The notes under the pieces were generated by a model. It made no database searches and was not told the DNA's origin. It saw only the letters and a list, made by a program, of their open reading frames with translations. The translations under genes and the position numbers were made by a program. A stretch of 64,000 nt of DNA, taken from Bradyrhizobium lablabi (GTDB lineage Bacteria > Pseudomonadota > Alphaproteobacteria > Rhizobiales > Xanthobacteraceae). The stretch spans positions 77,390 to 141,389 of the forward strand of contig NZ_LLYB01000134.1 of assembly GCF_001440475.1 (NCBI RefSeq). Reading direction: 5' to 3'. Shown here piece after piece: positions 34,666-43,164 of this stretch (position 1 is the first letter of the stretch; every line of letters begins with the position of its first letter).

Positions 34666-35637
34666 GTGGTTTCAAACATCCTGCGCTGGTCGGCCAACGG
34701 CCTGTTGGTCCTCGTGCTGTCGATCATCCTTCTGATCACCTCGTTCCGCATGGCGGCGTCGATACGCGAGACCGGCATGCGCGCCCAACTGGCGCCAAGG
34801 ACCGGCCATCTGGTGCCGACACGTTCGGGCGGCGTCTTCGTGCAGGAGAAGGGCCCCGCGAACGGCATTCCCGTGGTCCTGTTTCACGGCACAGCGGCGT
34901 GGAGCGAGTTGTGGCGGCAGACCAGCGATGCGCTGGCATCCGCCGGCTTTCATGTGATCGCCCTTGACCTCCCGCCGTTCGGGTTCTCGGATCGTCCCGG
35001 CGGCTATACGCGGCAGGACCAGGCTGCCCGGATCAACGACGTGCTCGATACGCTGGAGGCCCCGCCCGCCATCATCGTCGGACACTCCTTCGGCGCCGGT
35101 GCTGCGACCGAACTGGTGATGCGATATCCGGATCGGGCGCGCGCATTGGTGCTGGTCGATGCGGCCCTCGGATTGACGGCCACGCCATCGGCCGCGCCCT
35201 GGGTGATCCAGCCGCAATGGATTCGCGAAATCCTAGTGTCGCTGACCATCACCAATCCGATCGCGACGCAAACGCTGCTGCAATCGATGATCGCGAAGAA
35301 GGAGCGCGCGCTGCCGGAATATGTCGCGATCCTGCAAAGGCCGCTGGCCCAGCGCGACAGCACGAGCGATATCGCCGACTGGCTCTATTATTTCCTCGGC
35401 ACCGACACGAATGCGGCAAGCGCGGACCGCACGGCCTATGCGAAGCTGGAAGTCCCGGTCGCGATCCTCTGGGGCGACAAGGACACCATTACGCCGGTCG
35501 AGCAGGCCCGCGATCTCCAGACGCTGCTGCCGCCTGAAACGGACCTGACCTTGCTGCCGGGACTCGGCCACATTCCGCAGATCGAGGACCCCGGCATGTT
35601 CAACGATGCCCTGCTCAAGACACTCGGAAAACTCTAG
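34666..35637 (+). CDS. Membrane-anchored alpha/beta hydrolase
   Basis: A 323-residue alpha/beta hydrolase with an N-terminal membrane anchor (LLVLVLSIILLITSFRM). The oxyanion loop is LFHGTAAW; the nucleophile elbow is GHSFGAGA (Ser); Asp lies in WGDKDTITP; His is in LPGLGHIPQIE. The start is GTG 34666, with GAGG four bases upstream; TTG 34654 adds four residues. It opens a tight four-gene cluster (35672, 36087, 37177) in which the next two genes overlap or nearly touch. Substrate unknown. Confidence 0.82.
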   Translation: MVSNILRWSANGLLVLVLSIILLITSFRMAASIRETGMRAQLAPRTGHLVPTRSGGVFVQEKGPANGIPVVLFHGTAAWSELWRQTSDALASAGFHVIALDLPPFGFSDRPGGYTRQDQAARINDVLDTLEAPPAIIVGHSFGAGAATELVMRYPDRARALVLVDAALGLTATPSAAPWVIQPQWIREILVSLTITNPIATQTLLQSMIAKKERALPEYVAILQRPLAQRDSTSDIADWLYYFLGTDTNAASADRTAYAKLEVPVAILWGDKDTITPVEQARDLQTLLPPETDLTLLPGLGHIPQIEDPGMFNDALLKTLGKL

Positions 35638-35671
35638 ACTGGACCGAGATTCGAACCCGGCCGGAGACATC

Positions 35672-36094
35672 ATGGACATCATCAGATTGTGCGCCTGGGG
35701 CTATGCCGCCCTGCTCGGCTTCGTGATTCTCACCGGCTACATTCCGGCCTTCATCGACGCCAACGACATGATCTTCGGCCTGTTCCGCCGCACCTGGTAC
35801 GCCGACGGACTGCATCTGGTCTCGGCGCTGTGGGCGGCAGCCGCGGCGATGACCTCGCGCCGCGCCTCCGAATTGTTCTTTCAACTGTTCGGCGTGTTCT
35901 ATTTCGCCGACGGCGTACTCGGCCTCCTCACCGGCAGCGGCTATCTCGACTTCGGCATCCTGATTAACGGCGTCCTCAACCTGCCGCTCTCGACGCGGTT
36001 CTTCGCCAACGCTCCTCATCTTGGCCTCGGCGGCGTGGCGATCCTGATCGGATACCTTCTAGCGCCGCGGACGCGGACCGCCGTACATGCTTAA
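35672..36094 (+). CDS. Small polytopic membrane protein
   Basis: A 140-residue integral membrane protein with four hydrophobic segments (CAWGYAALLGFVILTGYIPAF, LHLVSALWAAAAAM, LFFQLFGVFYFADGVLGLL, HLGLGGVAILIGYLLA). No known family was recognised; the topology resembles small DUF4383/DoxX-like proteins. It starts 34 nt after the hydrolase stop and overlaps the next gene by 8 nt. Confidence 0.72.
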   Translation: MDIIRLCAWGYAALLGFVILTGYIPAFIDANDMIFGLFRRTWYADGLHLVSALWAAAAAMTSRRASELFFQLFGVFYFADGVLGLLTGSGYLDFGILINGVLNLPLSTRFFANAPHLGLGGVAILIGYLLAPRTRTAVHA

Positions 36095-37187
36095 ATGGCT
36101 GCGGCGCATCCTCGCGGTCGTCGCAATCCTGATTGCGCTGACGGTGCTTTTGCCGCTGGCCTATATCGAGGGCACGTGCCGTCCGTCGTCCGACGCAACG
36201 GCGGCTAGCGCACCCGTCGTTACCCTGCCCGCGATCGACGAGGCAGGCTACCGGCGCAAGCTGAACAACACGTTCTTCACCTTCCCCGAATGGTACATCG
36301 TCTATTCCTTCGAGGATTTCGGCCGCTTCCTCGACCGCTCCAGCGAAAGCCGTTTCGGCTATCTCGGTCACATCTTCGGATTCTGGCGGAGCTTTTGCAC
36401 CATCAACCGCGTCGTACCCGCGACGGGCGAATCGCTCGCCGAGGTGAAGACGATGATCTACGTCATCGGCATCAGCTATTCCGTCGAATACGCCATCAAG
36501 GGATTCTACGAGAATACCGTCGGCCGCGTGTTCGAATGGATCAGGGGCGAGAAGCGCACGCCGCAGGACGAGTTCGGCCGCGCCGTGCTGCAGGACTATG
36601 CCGCCTTCCTCTATACCATCCCCTGGTACAAATATCCGTTCCGGGAAAAGCTCGACGGTCTGATGGCGATCTCCGCTCCGACGCCGAGCAACTTGCGCAG
36701 CTGGGAGCGCGACTTCGCGCTTGGCGCCGAATATTTCGTCAAGATCGGCTATGCCTCGCTGATCCAGAAGGCGCTCGACGCAGGTGGCGACAACGAGCCG
36801 CGCGACATCGTGTTTGCGGTCGCCACATTGCCGCCCGACGTGCTGGCGAAGGAGCCGCGCATCAAGCCGATCCGCGCGCTGACCCCGCAATGGCAATTGG
36901 TGCAGACGCCGCGCTACAAGGACTTTACCGACATCCTCATGGGCCTGCTGGATCAGGGTTATGGGGTTGTGGAGATCGCTGGCAATCACGATATCCTCAT
37001 CACGGTGATTGCCCCCGATGCCGCTAAACTCGACATCAAGGGCACGACGGAGCTGTTTTCGCTGGAACTGGATGCACGGCCCGGCTTCCGCCGGGCGGGT
37101 CTGAAGGCGAGGATCGACCGTCTTGTCGATATCAACCGCGAGCTCAAGGCCAGGGGTGCGAGCATTGAGCACTTCTATGATTACTGA
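36087..37187 (+). CDS. Membrane-anchored conserved protein of unknown function
   Basis: A 366-residue protein with one N-terminal membrane segment (ILAVVAILIALTVLLPLAYIEG) and a large domain predicted outside. Visible conserved blocks are NTFFTFPEWYIVYSFEDFGRFLD, KGFYENTVGRVFEW and AAFLYTIPWYKYPFREKLDGLM, rich in aromatics, typical of a conserved enzyme or lipid-interacting domain. No recognised catalytic motif. Overlaps the 35672 gene by 8 nt and the 37177 gene by 11 nt, showing one operon. Confidence 0.75.
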   Translation: MLKWLRRILAVVAILIALTVLLPLAYIEGTCRPSSDATAASAPVVTLPAIDEAGYRRKLNNTFFTFPEWYIVYSFEDFGRFLDRSSESRFGYLGHIFGFWRSFCTINRVVPATGESLAEVKTMIYVIGISYSVEYAIKGFYENTVGRVFEWIRGEKRTPQDEFGRAVLQDYAAFLYTIPWYKYPFREKLDGLMAISAPTPSNLRSWERDFALGAEYFVKIGYASLIQKALDAGGDNEPRDIVFAVATLPPDVLAKEPRIKPIRALTPQWQLVQTPRYKDFTDILMGLLDQGYGVVEIAGNHDILITVIAPDAAKLDIKGTTELFSLELDARPGFRRAGLKARIDRLVDINRELKARGASIEHFYDY

Positions 37188-37518
37188 CGGCCGGCAGCGT
37201 GGAGGTCGGCGATGGGGCCGGATTGCCGGCGCGATCGCCCTGGTCATCTGCGGCTGGCTCGCCGTGGTCGTTGCGCTGACCTTCGGATCGGCCCCCGGCA
37301 AGTCGATGGCGGTGATTGGCCCGCCGTCCCAGGCGCTGGCTGCGATCGCCAAAGCCAACGGCCGGATTGTTGCGTCGAACAACTACTTCACCATTGCGCG
37401 TTCCGACGACGCCAATTTCGTCGGCCGTCTGTACGCGGCAGGTGCGCTGTTTGTGCTGGACGCCGAACAGGCAGGCGGCTGCAGCGGCCTGCCACGGAGG
37501 CGGTTCACCGCGCTGTAA
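37177..37518 (+). CDS. Small membrane-anchored protein of unknown function
   Basis: A 113-residue protein with one membrane segment (IAGAIALVICGWLAVVVALTF) near residues 17-37 and a short outside part. The ATG at 37177 overlaps the previous gene by 11 nt. No family recognised. Last gene of the hydrolase/membrane cluster. Confidence 0.6.
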   Translation: MITDGRQRGGRRWGRIAGAIALVICGWLAVVVALTFGSAPGKSMAVIGPPSQALAAIAKANGRIVASNNYFTIARSDDANFVGRLYAAGALFVLDAEQAGGCSGLPRRRFTAL

Positions 37519-37536
37519 CTGCGACCGCGATGCCTC

Positions 37537-37806
37537 ATGGAGTATCCTGAAACGGATTTTTACGCGCCCGCTGTTCTGAAAAAATGGCCGTCGAAGAACA
37601 ACGAGCGCGCCAAAGACGTTGCGTGGCCCATCCCATACTCGGTCTTTGACGGTACCTTGGACGCATGCCTGACGAAGTTATTGACGCAGCCGCTGGGCCA
37701 GCGTCATCTCTACCAAATTCATACTGCCCCTCAGGGCGAACTGATCCCTGCAGTAATCTCCGCCGAACTCGCCGTTGAACTTGCCAGGCTGCGAGATTTT
37801 CTGTGA
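37537..37806 (+). CDS. Hypothetical protein (89 aa)
   Basis: A soluble 89-residue protein with well-ordered composition (YPETDFYAPAVLKKWPS, then WPIPYSVFDGTLDACLTKLL and YQIHTAPQGELIPAVISAEL). No motif recognised and no strong ribosome site. It lies between a plus-strand cluster and a convergent minus gene, 18 nt after the previous stop. Possibly a Bradyrhizobium-restricted protein. Confidence 0.55.
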   Translation: MEYPETDFYAPAVLKKWPSKNNERAKDVAWPIPYSVFDGTLDACLTKLLTQPLGQRHLYQIHTAPQGELIPAVISAELAVELARLRDFL

Positions 37807-37841
37807 TGGACACAATGCCCATCCCATTCTGCCGGGCAGTG

Positions 37842-39443
37842 TCACGACGCGTATTTTTGGTAAAACGTATTGGTGAATAGCCCGCTCGGATCATACTTCC
37901 GCTTCGCCGCGAAGAAATCGTTGATCTGCGGATACGAGCGCTGCAGCTGATCCTTCGAATAATAGAGCTGGTAAGGCAGGAAGAACCGGCCCTTGTGGGC
38001 GATGGTGAGGTCGATCAGCTCCTCGGTCGCCTTCTTCATCCGCCGGTTGCCCTCGTCATCCGTGGTCTGGTTGATGTAGAGCACCAGCGAGAACGCCGGC
38101 TCCGGCGAATAGGTCAGGAAATTGTTCTCCTGATGCACGACGCGCACCGACGCGTTGAGGAGATTGGTCTTGTTGTCGGTCAGCACCTTGCGCATGCCGT
38201 CGACAAACGAGACGAACTGGCTGCGCGGGATGAAGTACTCGTGCAGGATGTCGGTATCGTTGGGCAGCGAATTGCGCAAATAAGGCACGGAATCGTGCAT
38301 CGGGTCGTTGCGGTTGACGAGGCAGGCCTCCGCCGATCCGATCGCCTGCGCGCGCGTCACCGTGCAGCTCTCCATGCGGTGCTCGATGTGCTTTTCCGAC
38401 AGCCACTTCATTTCCTGAAACAGCGCGCCCTGCTTGGACAGGTTGATGGTGAGCCGCCGCAATTTGGTGCCTGAGACCTCGCCGAGCGGCTGGCGCTTGA
38501 AATCGGTGCCGTCGACCTTGGTGTAGGTGTACAGCAGCAACTCCTTCAGGAACGAGCTTGGTGCGGTCGAGAGGTGGCCGTACATCAGGCCGATATTGCC
38601 GTCCCTCTCGATCTCGTTGGCGAACAGCGCCGGGAATTCCTTGTAGTCCATCATGCGGCGGCCGGTCTGGTAGACCAGGTTGTCGGCAATATCGAGTTCG
38701 GCCTCGACGATGACGCCGAACAGGCCGTAACCGCCGACCACGAGGTTGAACAGGTCCGGATTCTCGGTCGCCGACACCGTGCGCAGCGACCCGTCCGCCA
38801 GCATCACCTTCATCGACTTGATCGATTTCGCGAGCGCGCCGGCCTGGTGGTCCATGCCATGGGCATTGACCGAGATCGAACCGCCGACGGTGAAGATGTC
38901 GGTCGACTGCATGGCGCGAACCGCGAAGCGCGGGTGCAGCACGTTCTGGATGTCGTGCCAGGTCGCGCCCGGCTGCACCGTGACCGATCGCGAGCTCTCG
39001 TTGAGCACGATCTTGTTGAAGCCGCGCATGTCGAGCACGATGCCGCCCTTGCGGAAGGCCTGCCCGCCCATGCTGTGACGGACGCCGGCGGTAGTGACGG
39101 AGAGCTTGTTGTCGCGCGCAAAGGCCAGTGTCTTGGCAATATCGTCGACGCTGCGGACGTCGACGACGCCGTAGATCTCGGTTTTGCTGAGGCAGCTTGC
39201 GTCGTTGATGCTTCCGCCAAGCTGCGACCATTTCACATCCTTAAGCGGCGCAATCACCTTGATCCGCTCGAGGGGATCCATCTTGGCTTGCTCATCACCG
39301 CCGACCGCCGGCCCGCAATCCTTTTCTCCGGTGGGATCGGCGGCCAACGCGGCAAGCTTGCGATAGCTGTAAACGCCGAGCAGCACGACGACCACGGCGG
39401 CAACGGACACGCCGGTTTTGAACTTTTGTGAAAATTTTCGCAT
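37842..39443 (-). CDS. FAD-linked oxidoreductase (FAD_binding_4 / aldonolactone oxidase-like)
   Basis: A 533-residue flavoprotein of the VAO/PCMH superfamily, anchored by an N-terminal membrane segment (SVAAVVVVLLGVYSY). The FAD-binding half has VVDVRSVDDIAKTLAFARDNKLSVTTAGVRHSMGGQAF and the FTVGGSISVNAHGMDHQAG stretch. The C-terminal half resembles the aldonolactone-oxidase cap (FLPYQLYYSKDQLQRSYP, then KRKYDPSGLFTN at the end). ATG 39443 is the only suitable start. Convergent with the 89-aa gene. Substrate unknown; L-gulono/arabinono-lactone is only a family guess. Confidence 0.87.
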   Translation of the reverse strand: MRKFSQKFKTGVSVAAVVVVLLGVYSYRKLAALAADPTGEKDCGPAVGGDEQAKMDPLERIKVIAPLKDVKWSQLGGSINDASCLSKTEIYGVVDVRSVDDIAKTLAFARDNKLSVTTAGVRHSMGGQAFRKGGIVLDMRGFNKIVLNESSRSVTVQPGATWHDIQNVLHPRFAVRAMQSTDIFTVGGSISVNAHGMDHQAGALAKSIKSMKVMLADGSLRTVSATENPDLFNLVVGGYGLFGVIVEAELDIADNLVYQTGRRMMDYKEFPALFANEIERDGNIGLMYGHLSTAPSSFLKELLLYTYTKVDGTDFKRQPLGEVSGTKLRRLTINLSKQGALFQEMKWLSEKHIEHRMESCTVTRAQAIGSAEACLVNRNDPMHDSVPYLRNSLPNDTDILHEYFIPRSQFVSFVDGMRKVLTDNKTNLLNASVRVVHQENNFLTYSPEPAFSLVLYINQTTDDEGNRRMKKATEELIDLTIAHKGRFFLPYQLYYSKDQLQRSYPQINDFFAAKRKYDPSGLFTNTFYQKYAS

Positions 39444-39715
39444 GAAGTGATTCCAGAGGGTTACAGGATATTCCGGGCGGGCGGATCATTAGTCAAATTT
39501 GGCGGCTTCCGGTTCGATACGCCGGCCACGTTACCGGACCGATAACTCTGCGTAGCCAGGCGACGGGCGCCCTTCCCGCGCCTCACTTCTCTCGATAATC
39601 TCCTCGCCACACCACGGGCGAAGCAACGCCCGGCGCCGGAGGAACGCTGGAATTGACGGGCATGACGCCCCGTCCGGACACCAACAATCAACAACAATAT
39701 CCAGGGAGAACACCA

Positions 39716-40681
39716 ATGCTGACGCGACGCAGTATGATGCTTGCCTCCATCGCCGCCGGAGTGATGATGAACGACAGAACCGCCTCTGCCAAAGCGGCAC
39801 AGCCAGCAACACCGGTGAATTTCGACGTGCCCGCGGGCGCCTGCGACTGCCACACCCATATCCATCCTGATCCCCAGAAATTTCCGTTCTTCTCCGGCCG
39901 CGTCTATACGCCCGAACTGGCCTCGCCCGAGGAAATGAGCGCGCTGCACAAGGCGCTGCGCATGGAGCGCGTGGTGATCGTCACGCCCTCGATCTATGGC
40001 ACCGACAATTCGGCGACGCTGTTCGGCATGGCGGCGCGCGGGCCGACCGCGCGCGGGGTCGCCGTGATCGACGACAAGACGTCCGAGAGCGATCTCGATC
40101 TCATGGGCAAGGCCGGCATTCGCGGCGTCCGCCTCAACCTCGCAACCGGCGGCGTCAACGATCCGAACGTCGCGCGGCCGCGATTCACGACGGCCGTCGA
40201 ACGCATGAAGGCGCGCGGCTGGCACGTGCAGATCTATACCAATCTGCCGATGATATCAGCGGTCAAGGATCTGATCCTGGCTTCGCCGGTACCGGTCGTG
40301 TTCGACCATTTCGGCGGCGCCCAGGCGGCGCTTGGCGTCGAGCAGCCCGGGTTTGCTGACCTCGTCGATCTCGTCAAATCGGGCAAGGCCTATGTGAAGA
40401 TTTCCGGCGCCTATCGCTCCTCGAAACTCGGCCCCGACTACGCCGACTGCACCCCGCTCGCCAAGGCGTTGATCGCGGCCAATCCCGACCGCATCATCTG
40501 GGGCACCGACTGGCCGCACCCGGACTCCGTTACCCCGGCCGGCAAGCAGGTCACCGACGTCACGCCACTATTCCAGATCGAGGACGGGAAGCTGTTGAAT
40601 CAGCTTGCGGTGTGGGCGCCGGATGCGGCAATCCGCAAGAAGATCCTGGTCGACAACCCGGCCCAGCTCTACGGGTTCTGA
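39716..40681 (+). CDS. Exported amidohydrolase (PDC hydrolase-like, COG3618)
   Basis: A 321-residue metal-dependent hydrolase of the 2-pyrone-4,6-dicarboxylate lactonase group. The leader TRRSMMLASIAAGVMMNDRTASA is Tat-like. The active site has DCHTHIHPDP (metal ligands), VFDHFGG and WGTDWPHPDS (terminal Asp). ATG 39716 has AGGGAG seven to eight bases upstream. The 3' end overlaps the convergent MTHFR-like gene by 13 nt. Substrate probably a cyclic carboxylate; not proven. Confidence 0.88.
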   Translation: MLTRRSMMLASIAAGVMMNDRTASAKAAQPATPVNFDVPAGACDCHTHIHPDPQKFPFFSGRVYTPELASPEEMSALHKALRMERVVIVTPSIYGTDNSATLFGMAARGPTARGVAVIDDKTSESDLDLMGKAGIRGVRLNLATGGVNDPNVARPRFTTAVERMKARGWHVQIYTNLPMISAVKDLILASPVPVVFDHFGGAQAALGVEQPGFADLVDLVKSGKAYVKISGAYRSSKLGPDYADCTPLAKALIAANPDRIIWGTDWPHPDSVTPAGKQVTDVTPLFQIEDGKLLNQLAVWAPDAAIRKKILVDNPAQLYGF

Positions 40682-41580
40682 AGCCCGGCATGTGAGACCA
40701 CGACCCGCTCCGCTGACCGGAGCGGGTCGTGGTGGTTCTCGCGCAACCACGCACCGGCTTTGCGCAGGCCGCCGAACGGAAACAGGTGGAATCCCGTAAT
40801 CGATGCGGTCGCGGTTGCCGGCGCCGACCACAATCCCCTGACGACGTCGTCCGGCCCGGTGTCGGTCAGCAGCCGGCCGAACCGGCCGATCTGGGCCCGC
40901 AGCGCGCGCATGGAATTGCCGATGCCGCAGCGGAGCGCAAATTTTGTCAGCGTCGCCGGCGTCGCCGGCCCGGCCAGGCCGATAATGACCGGAAGATCGA
41001 TGCCGGCGCGATCGAGGGCACCGATCCATTGCAGGATCGGCGCGCTCTCGAAGCAGAACTGCGAGACGATATCGATCCGCACTCCCGTCCGCTGCCCCCA
41101 GTCCCGCCATGCCTTGAGACCGTTCAGGGCTTCCGGCAGTTCGAGATAGGGATGGCCCTCGGGATGACCGGCGAGGCTGACGTATGCAACGCCGCGTGCC
41201 TCGAGCAAACCGCTGCTGCAGACGTCCCACGTCGACTTGAACGGGCCCTTGGCCGCCGCGACATCGCCCGCAATGAGGACGACCCGCGACACACCGGCTT
41301 CGCCCCGCGCCCGCGCCAGGAAATCATCGAGCGCTTCCCGCGAGGCCATTTCGCGCGCGGCGACATGGGGCACCGGATTGTAGCCGGCGCGGCGCAGCGC
41401 GGCCGCCGTTTCGACGTTATGTCGGTAATTGTCGCCGGGCAGGAATGTGATCGTGACGTCGGTGCCTGCAGCGAAATTGTCGCGCAGTTCTGCGAGCTGA
41501 TGCCCGCGCGAGGAGATTTCGACGGAGGCCGACGGCAGCAGCGCGGCAAGTCTGGGGGATGGCTGATCGGTGACGGTCAC
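40669..41580 (-). CDS. Methylenetetrahydrofolate reductase-like protein
   Basis: A 303-residue TIM-barrel protein of the MTHFR/MetF-like superfamily. Evidence is FLPGDNYRHNVETAAALRRAGYNPVPHVAAREMAS (barrel start), GVAYVSLAGHPEGHP (the conserved Gly/His/Pro turn) and VSQFCFESAPI (FAD/folate site Gln and Phe). Classical MetF has the same order but a different N-terminus. The start is GTG with GGGAGG five bases upstream. The gene lies 15 nt after the methyltransferase gene and forms a two-gene operon with it. Likely role: one-carbon transfer linked to folate. Confidence 0.82.
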   Translation of the reverse strand: MTVTDQPSPRLAALLPSASVEISSRGHQLAELRDNFAAGTDVTITFLPGDNYRHNVETAAALRRAGYNPVPHVAAREMASREALDDFLARARGEAGVSRVVLIAGDVAAAKGPFKSTWDVCSSGLLEARGVAYVSLAGHPEGHPYLELPEALNGLKAWRDWGQRTGVRIDIVSQFCFESAPILQWIGALDRAGIDLPVIIGLAGPATPATLTKFALRCGIGNSMRALRAQIGRFGRLLTDTGPDDVVRGLWSAPATATASITGFHLFPFGGLRKAGAWLRENHHDPLRSAERVVVSHAGLQNP

Positions 41581-41595
41581 GGACGCCTCCCAAAC

Positions 41596-43059
41596 TCAGG
41601 CCGGCGCGCGGCGGCGCGAGATCACATAGGTCTCGTCGTTGAACCACAGGCCGCCATGCTTCTTCAGGACGCGGTCGGTGGCTTCGAGATAGCGGCCGTC
41701 GCGAACGACTTCCGACAGCCTGTTATCCTCAATCTGCGCTACGTAGATCGCGGCGTTCCAAGCCGCGAACAGCGTTGAGGTGCCGATCGGCCCGCTGACT
41801 TCGTCCGGCAGGGTGTGCATCTGATAGCGGAAGATCGAGCGCGCATCCGAGGAGGCATTGAAATTGTAATGCCGCGCCGCCGCGCCGAGCTCGTGCTTGA
41901 CCTGGCGCAGGATCGCATAGCGGTCGGTCTTGAACGGATCGTCGCCCGGCCAGACCTGGTCGATGATCTCGATGCCGGGATCCCGCCCGTGCGAATGGAT
42001 GCCGATCAGCCGCCCTCCCGGCCGCAACGATTTGACCAGCGGAGTCACGACTTTCGATGCCTTGAACTCGACACTCGCCCGCGCCCGGTAGGGCTGCGAG
42101 GCAATGACGAGGTCATAATCGGCCATCACCCGGCCGGGCCGTGGCATGATCGGATCGAGCAGGAACGAATGATCCTCGCGCCGCAGCGTCAGGATCACCG
42201 GGCGCTGGTAGACCGGATTGCCCGTGGTCGGACTGATGCCGGCACGCCAGTTCTCGGCGAGGAAGCTTTCGAGCTCACCGATCTGTTCGGCGAAGCCGTG
42301 CGCGGTGTTGCCGGTCAGCGTGACATCCTTCCAGATCAGGCCTTGCGCTGACGTCACCGAGCGCGGCGTCAGCCACGGCGCCTCGGCATAATAGAGGTTT
42401 GTCACGACCAGCACCGTGGCGGGATGCTCGAACAGGCGGTCGGCCATTTTCTCCAGCATCAGGCGGACGTCTTCGTAGCTGATCTCCTTCGCCACGACAT
42501 AGAGCGGCATGGTGGGGAAGCGCGCATGCACCGCGCGCATCACCCGCGACAGCACGGTGCCGTCGCCGACGCCGGCGTCGAAGATGCGCAGTGCCGGCGG
42601 CGCCGGCTGCAGATTGCCGAGTTCGAGCGAGATGCGGTTGCCGACCTCGCTCTTCTCGCTGCAGGTCGAGACGAACAGCAGATACTTTTGCCGGTTGTCG
42701 AAGAATCGGAATCCCGGCGGCGCAACCGCCGGGGCTGCGGCCGTGCCGTTCTGCGGCCTGGTCGCCGGGGAACTGGACGATGCGTCGGCTGAAGCTGGCT
42801 GGTGCTCGGCGAGATACGCGCGGACCTTGTCAAGCGTGCCGGTCGTGATCCTGGCGCCGTCGCGCAAGCGCGATACCAGCTTGCCGTCGTTGACCACCAG
42901 CCGCCCGAAGGTCGATTCGGCCGTGCGTGTCTGGCGGCAATAGTCACGGATTTCGCCGAGAATCTGCTCGGCCGTCGGCGCGGTCTTCGCAAGTGGTACG
43001 TGGCCGTTCGTTGGCCCTGCAGATAGCTGGCTAGTGCCCTGGCTTTCCTCGATCCGCAT
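41596..43059 (-). CDS. SAM-dependent methyltransferase with N-terminal regulatory-like domain
   Basis: A 487-residue protein. The N-terminal 80 residues have a helical segment (ILGEIRDYCRQTRTAESTFGRLVVNDGKLVSRLRDGARITTGTLDKVRAYL) that looks like a small DNA- or protein-binding domain. After a Ser/Pro-rich linker, LRIFDAGVGDGTVLSRV is SAM motif I, and DYDLVIASQPYRARAS may be motif IV (an NPPF-like position). A KSLRPGGRLIGIHS motif VI follows. ATG 43059 has AGGAG six bases upstream. Its stop is 15 nt before the MTHFR-like start. Substrate unknown. Confidence 0.8.
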   Translation of the reverse strand: MRIEESQGTSQLSAGPTNGHVPLAKTAPTAEQILGEIRDYCRQTRTAESTFGRLVVNDGKLVSRLRDGARITTGTLDKVRAYLAEHQPASADASSSSPATRPQNGTAAAPAVAPPGFRFFDNRQKYLLFVSTCSEKSEVGNRISLELGNLQPAPPALRIFDAGVGDGTVLSRVMRAVHARFPTMPLYVVAKEISYEDVRLMLEKMADRLFEHPATVLVVTNLYYAEAPWLTPRSVTSAQGLIWKDVTLTGNTAHGFAEQIGELESFLAENWRAGISPTTGNPVYQRPVILTLRREDHSFLLDPIMPRPGRVMADYDLVIASQPYRARASVEFKASKVVTPLVKSLRPGGRLIGIHSHGRDPGIEIIDQVWPGDDPFKTDRYAILRQVKHELGAAARHYNFNASSDARSIFRYQMHTLPDEVSGPIGTSTLFAAWNAAIYVAQIEDNRLSEVVRDGRYLEATDRVLKKHGGLWFNDETYVISRRRAPA

Positions 43060-43164
43060 GGCTTGCTCCTGCGGTTGTCCCTGCCGGTATCAAGGGACGG
43101 CCGCAGGTTTGCGTCAACCACAAACCGAGTGGGCAGGAAACATGGGCATGTGCCCACACGGCTT

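Noticed and set aside
35644..35660. A tRNA T-arm-like sequence on the minus strand (GTTCGAATC loop with a 5-bp stem)
   Set aside because: The rest of the tRNA would fall inside the coding region of the 35672 membrane protein and no acceptor or anticodon arm fits; chance or at best an attachment-site scar.
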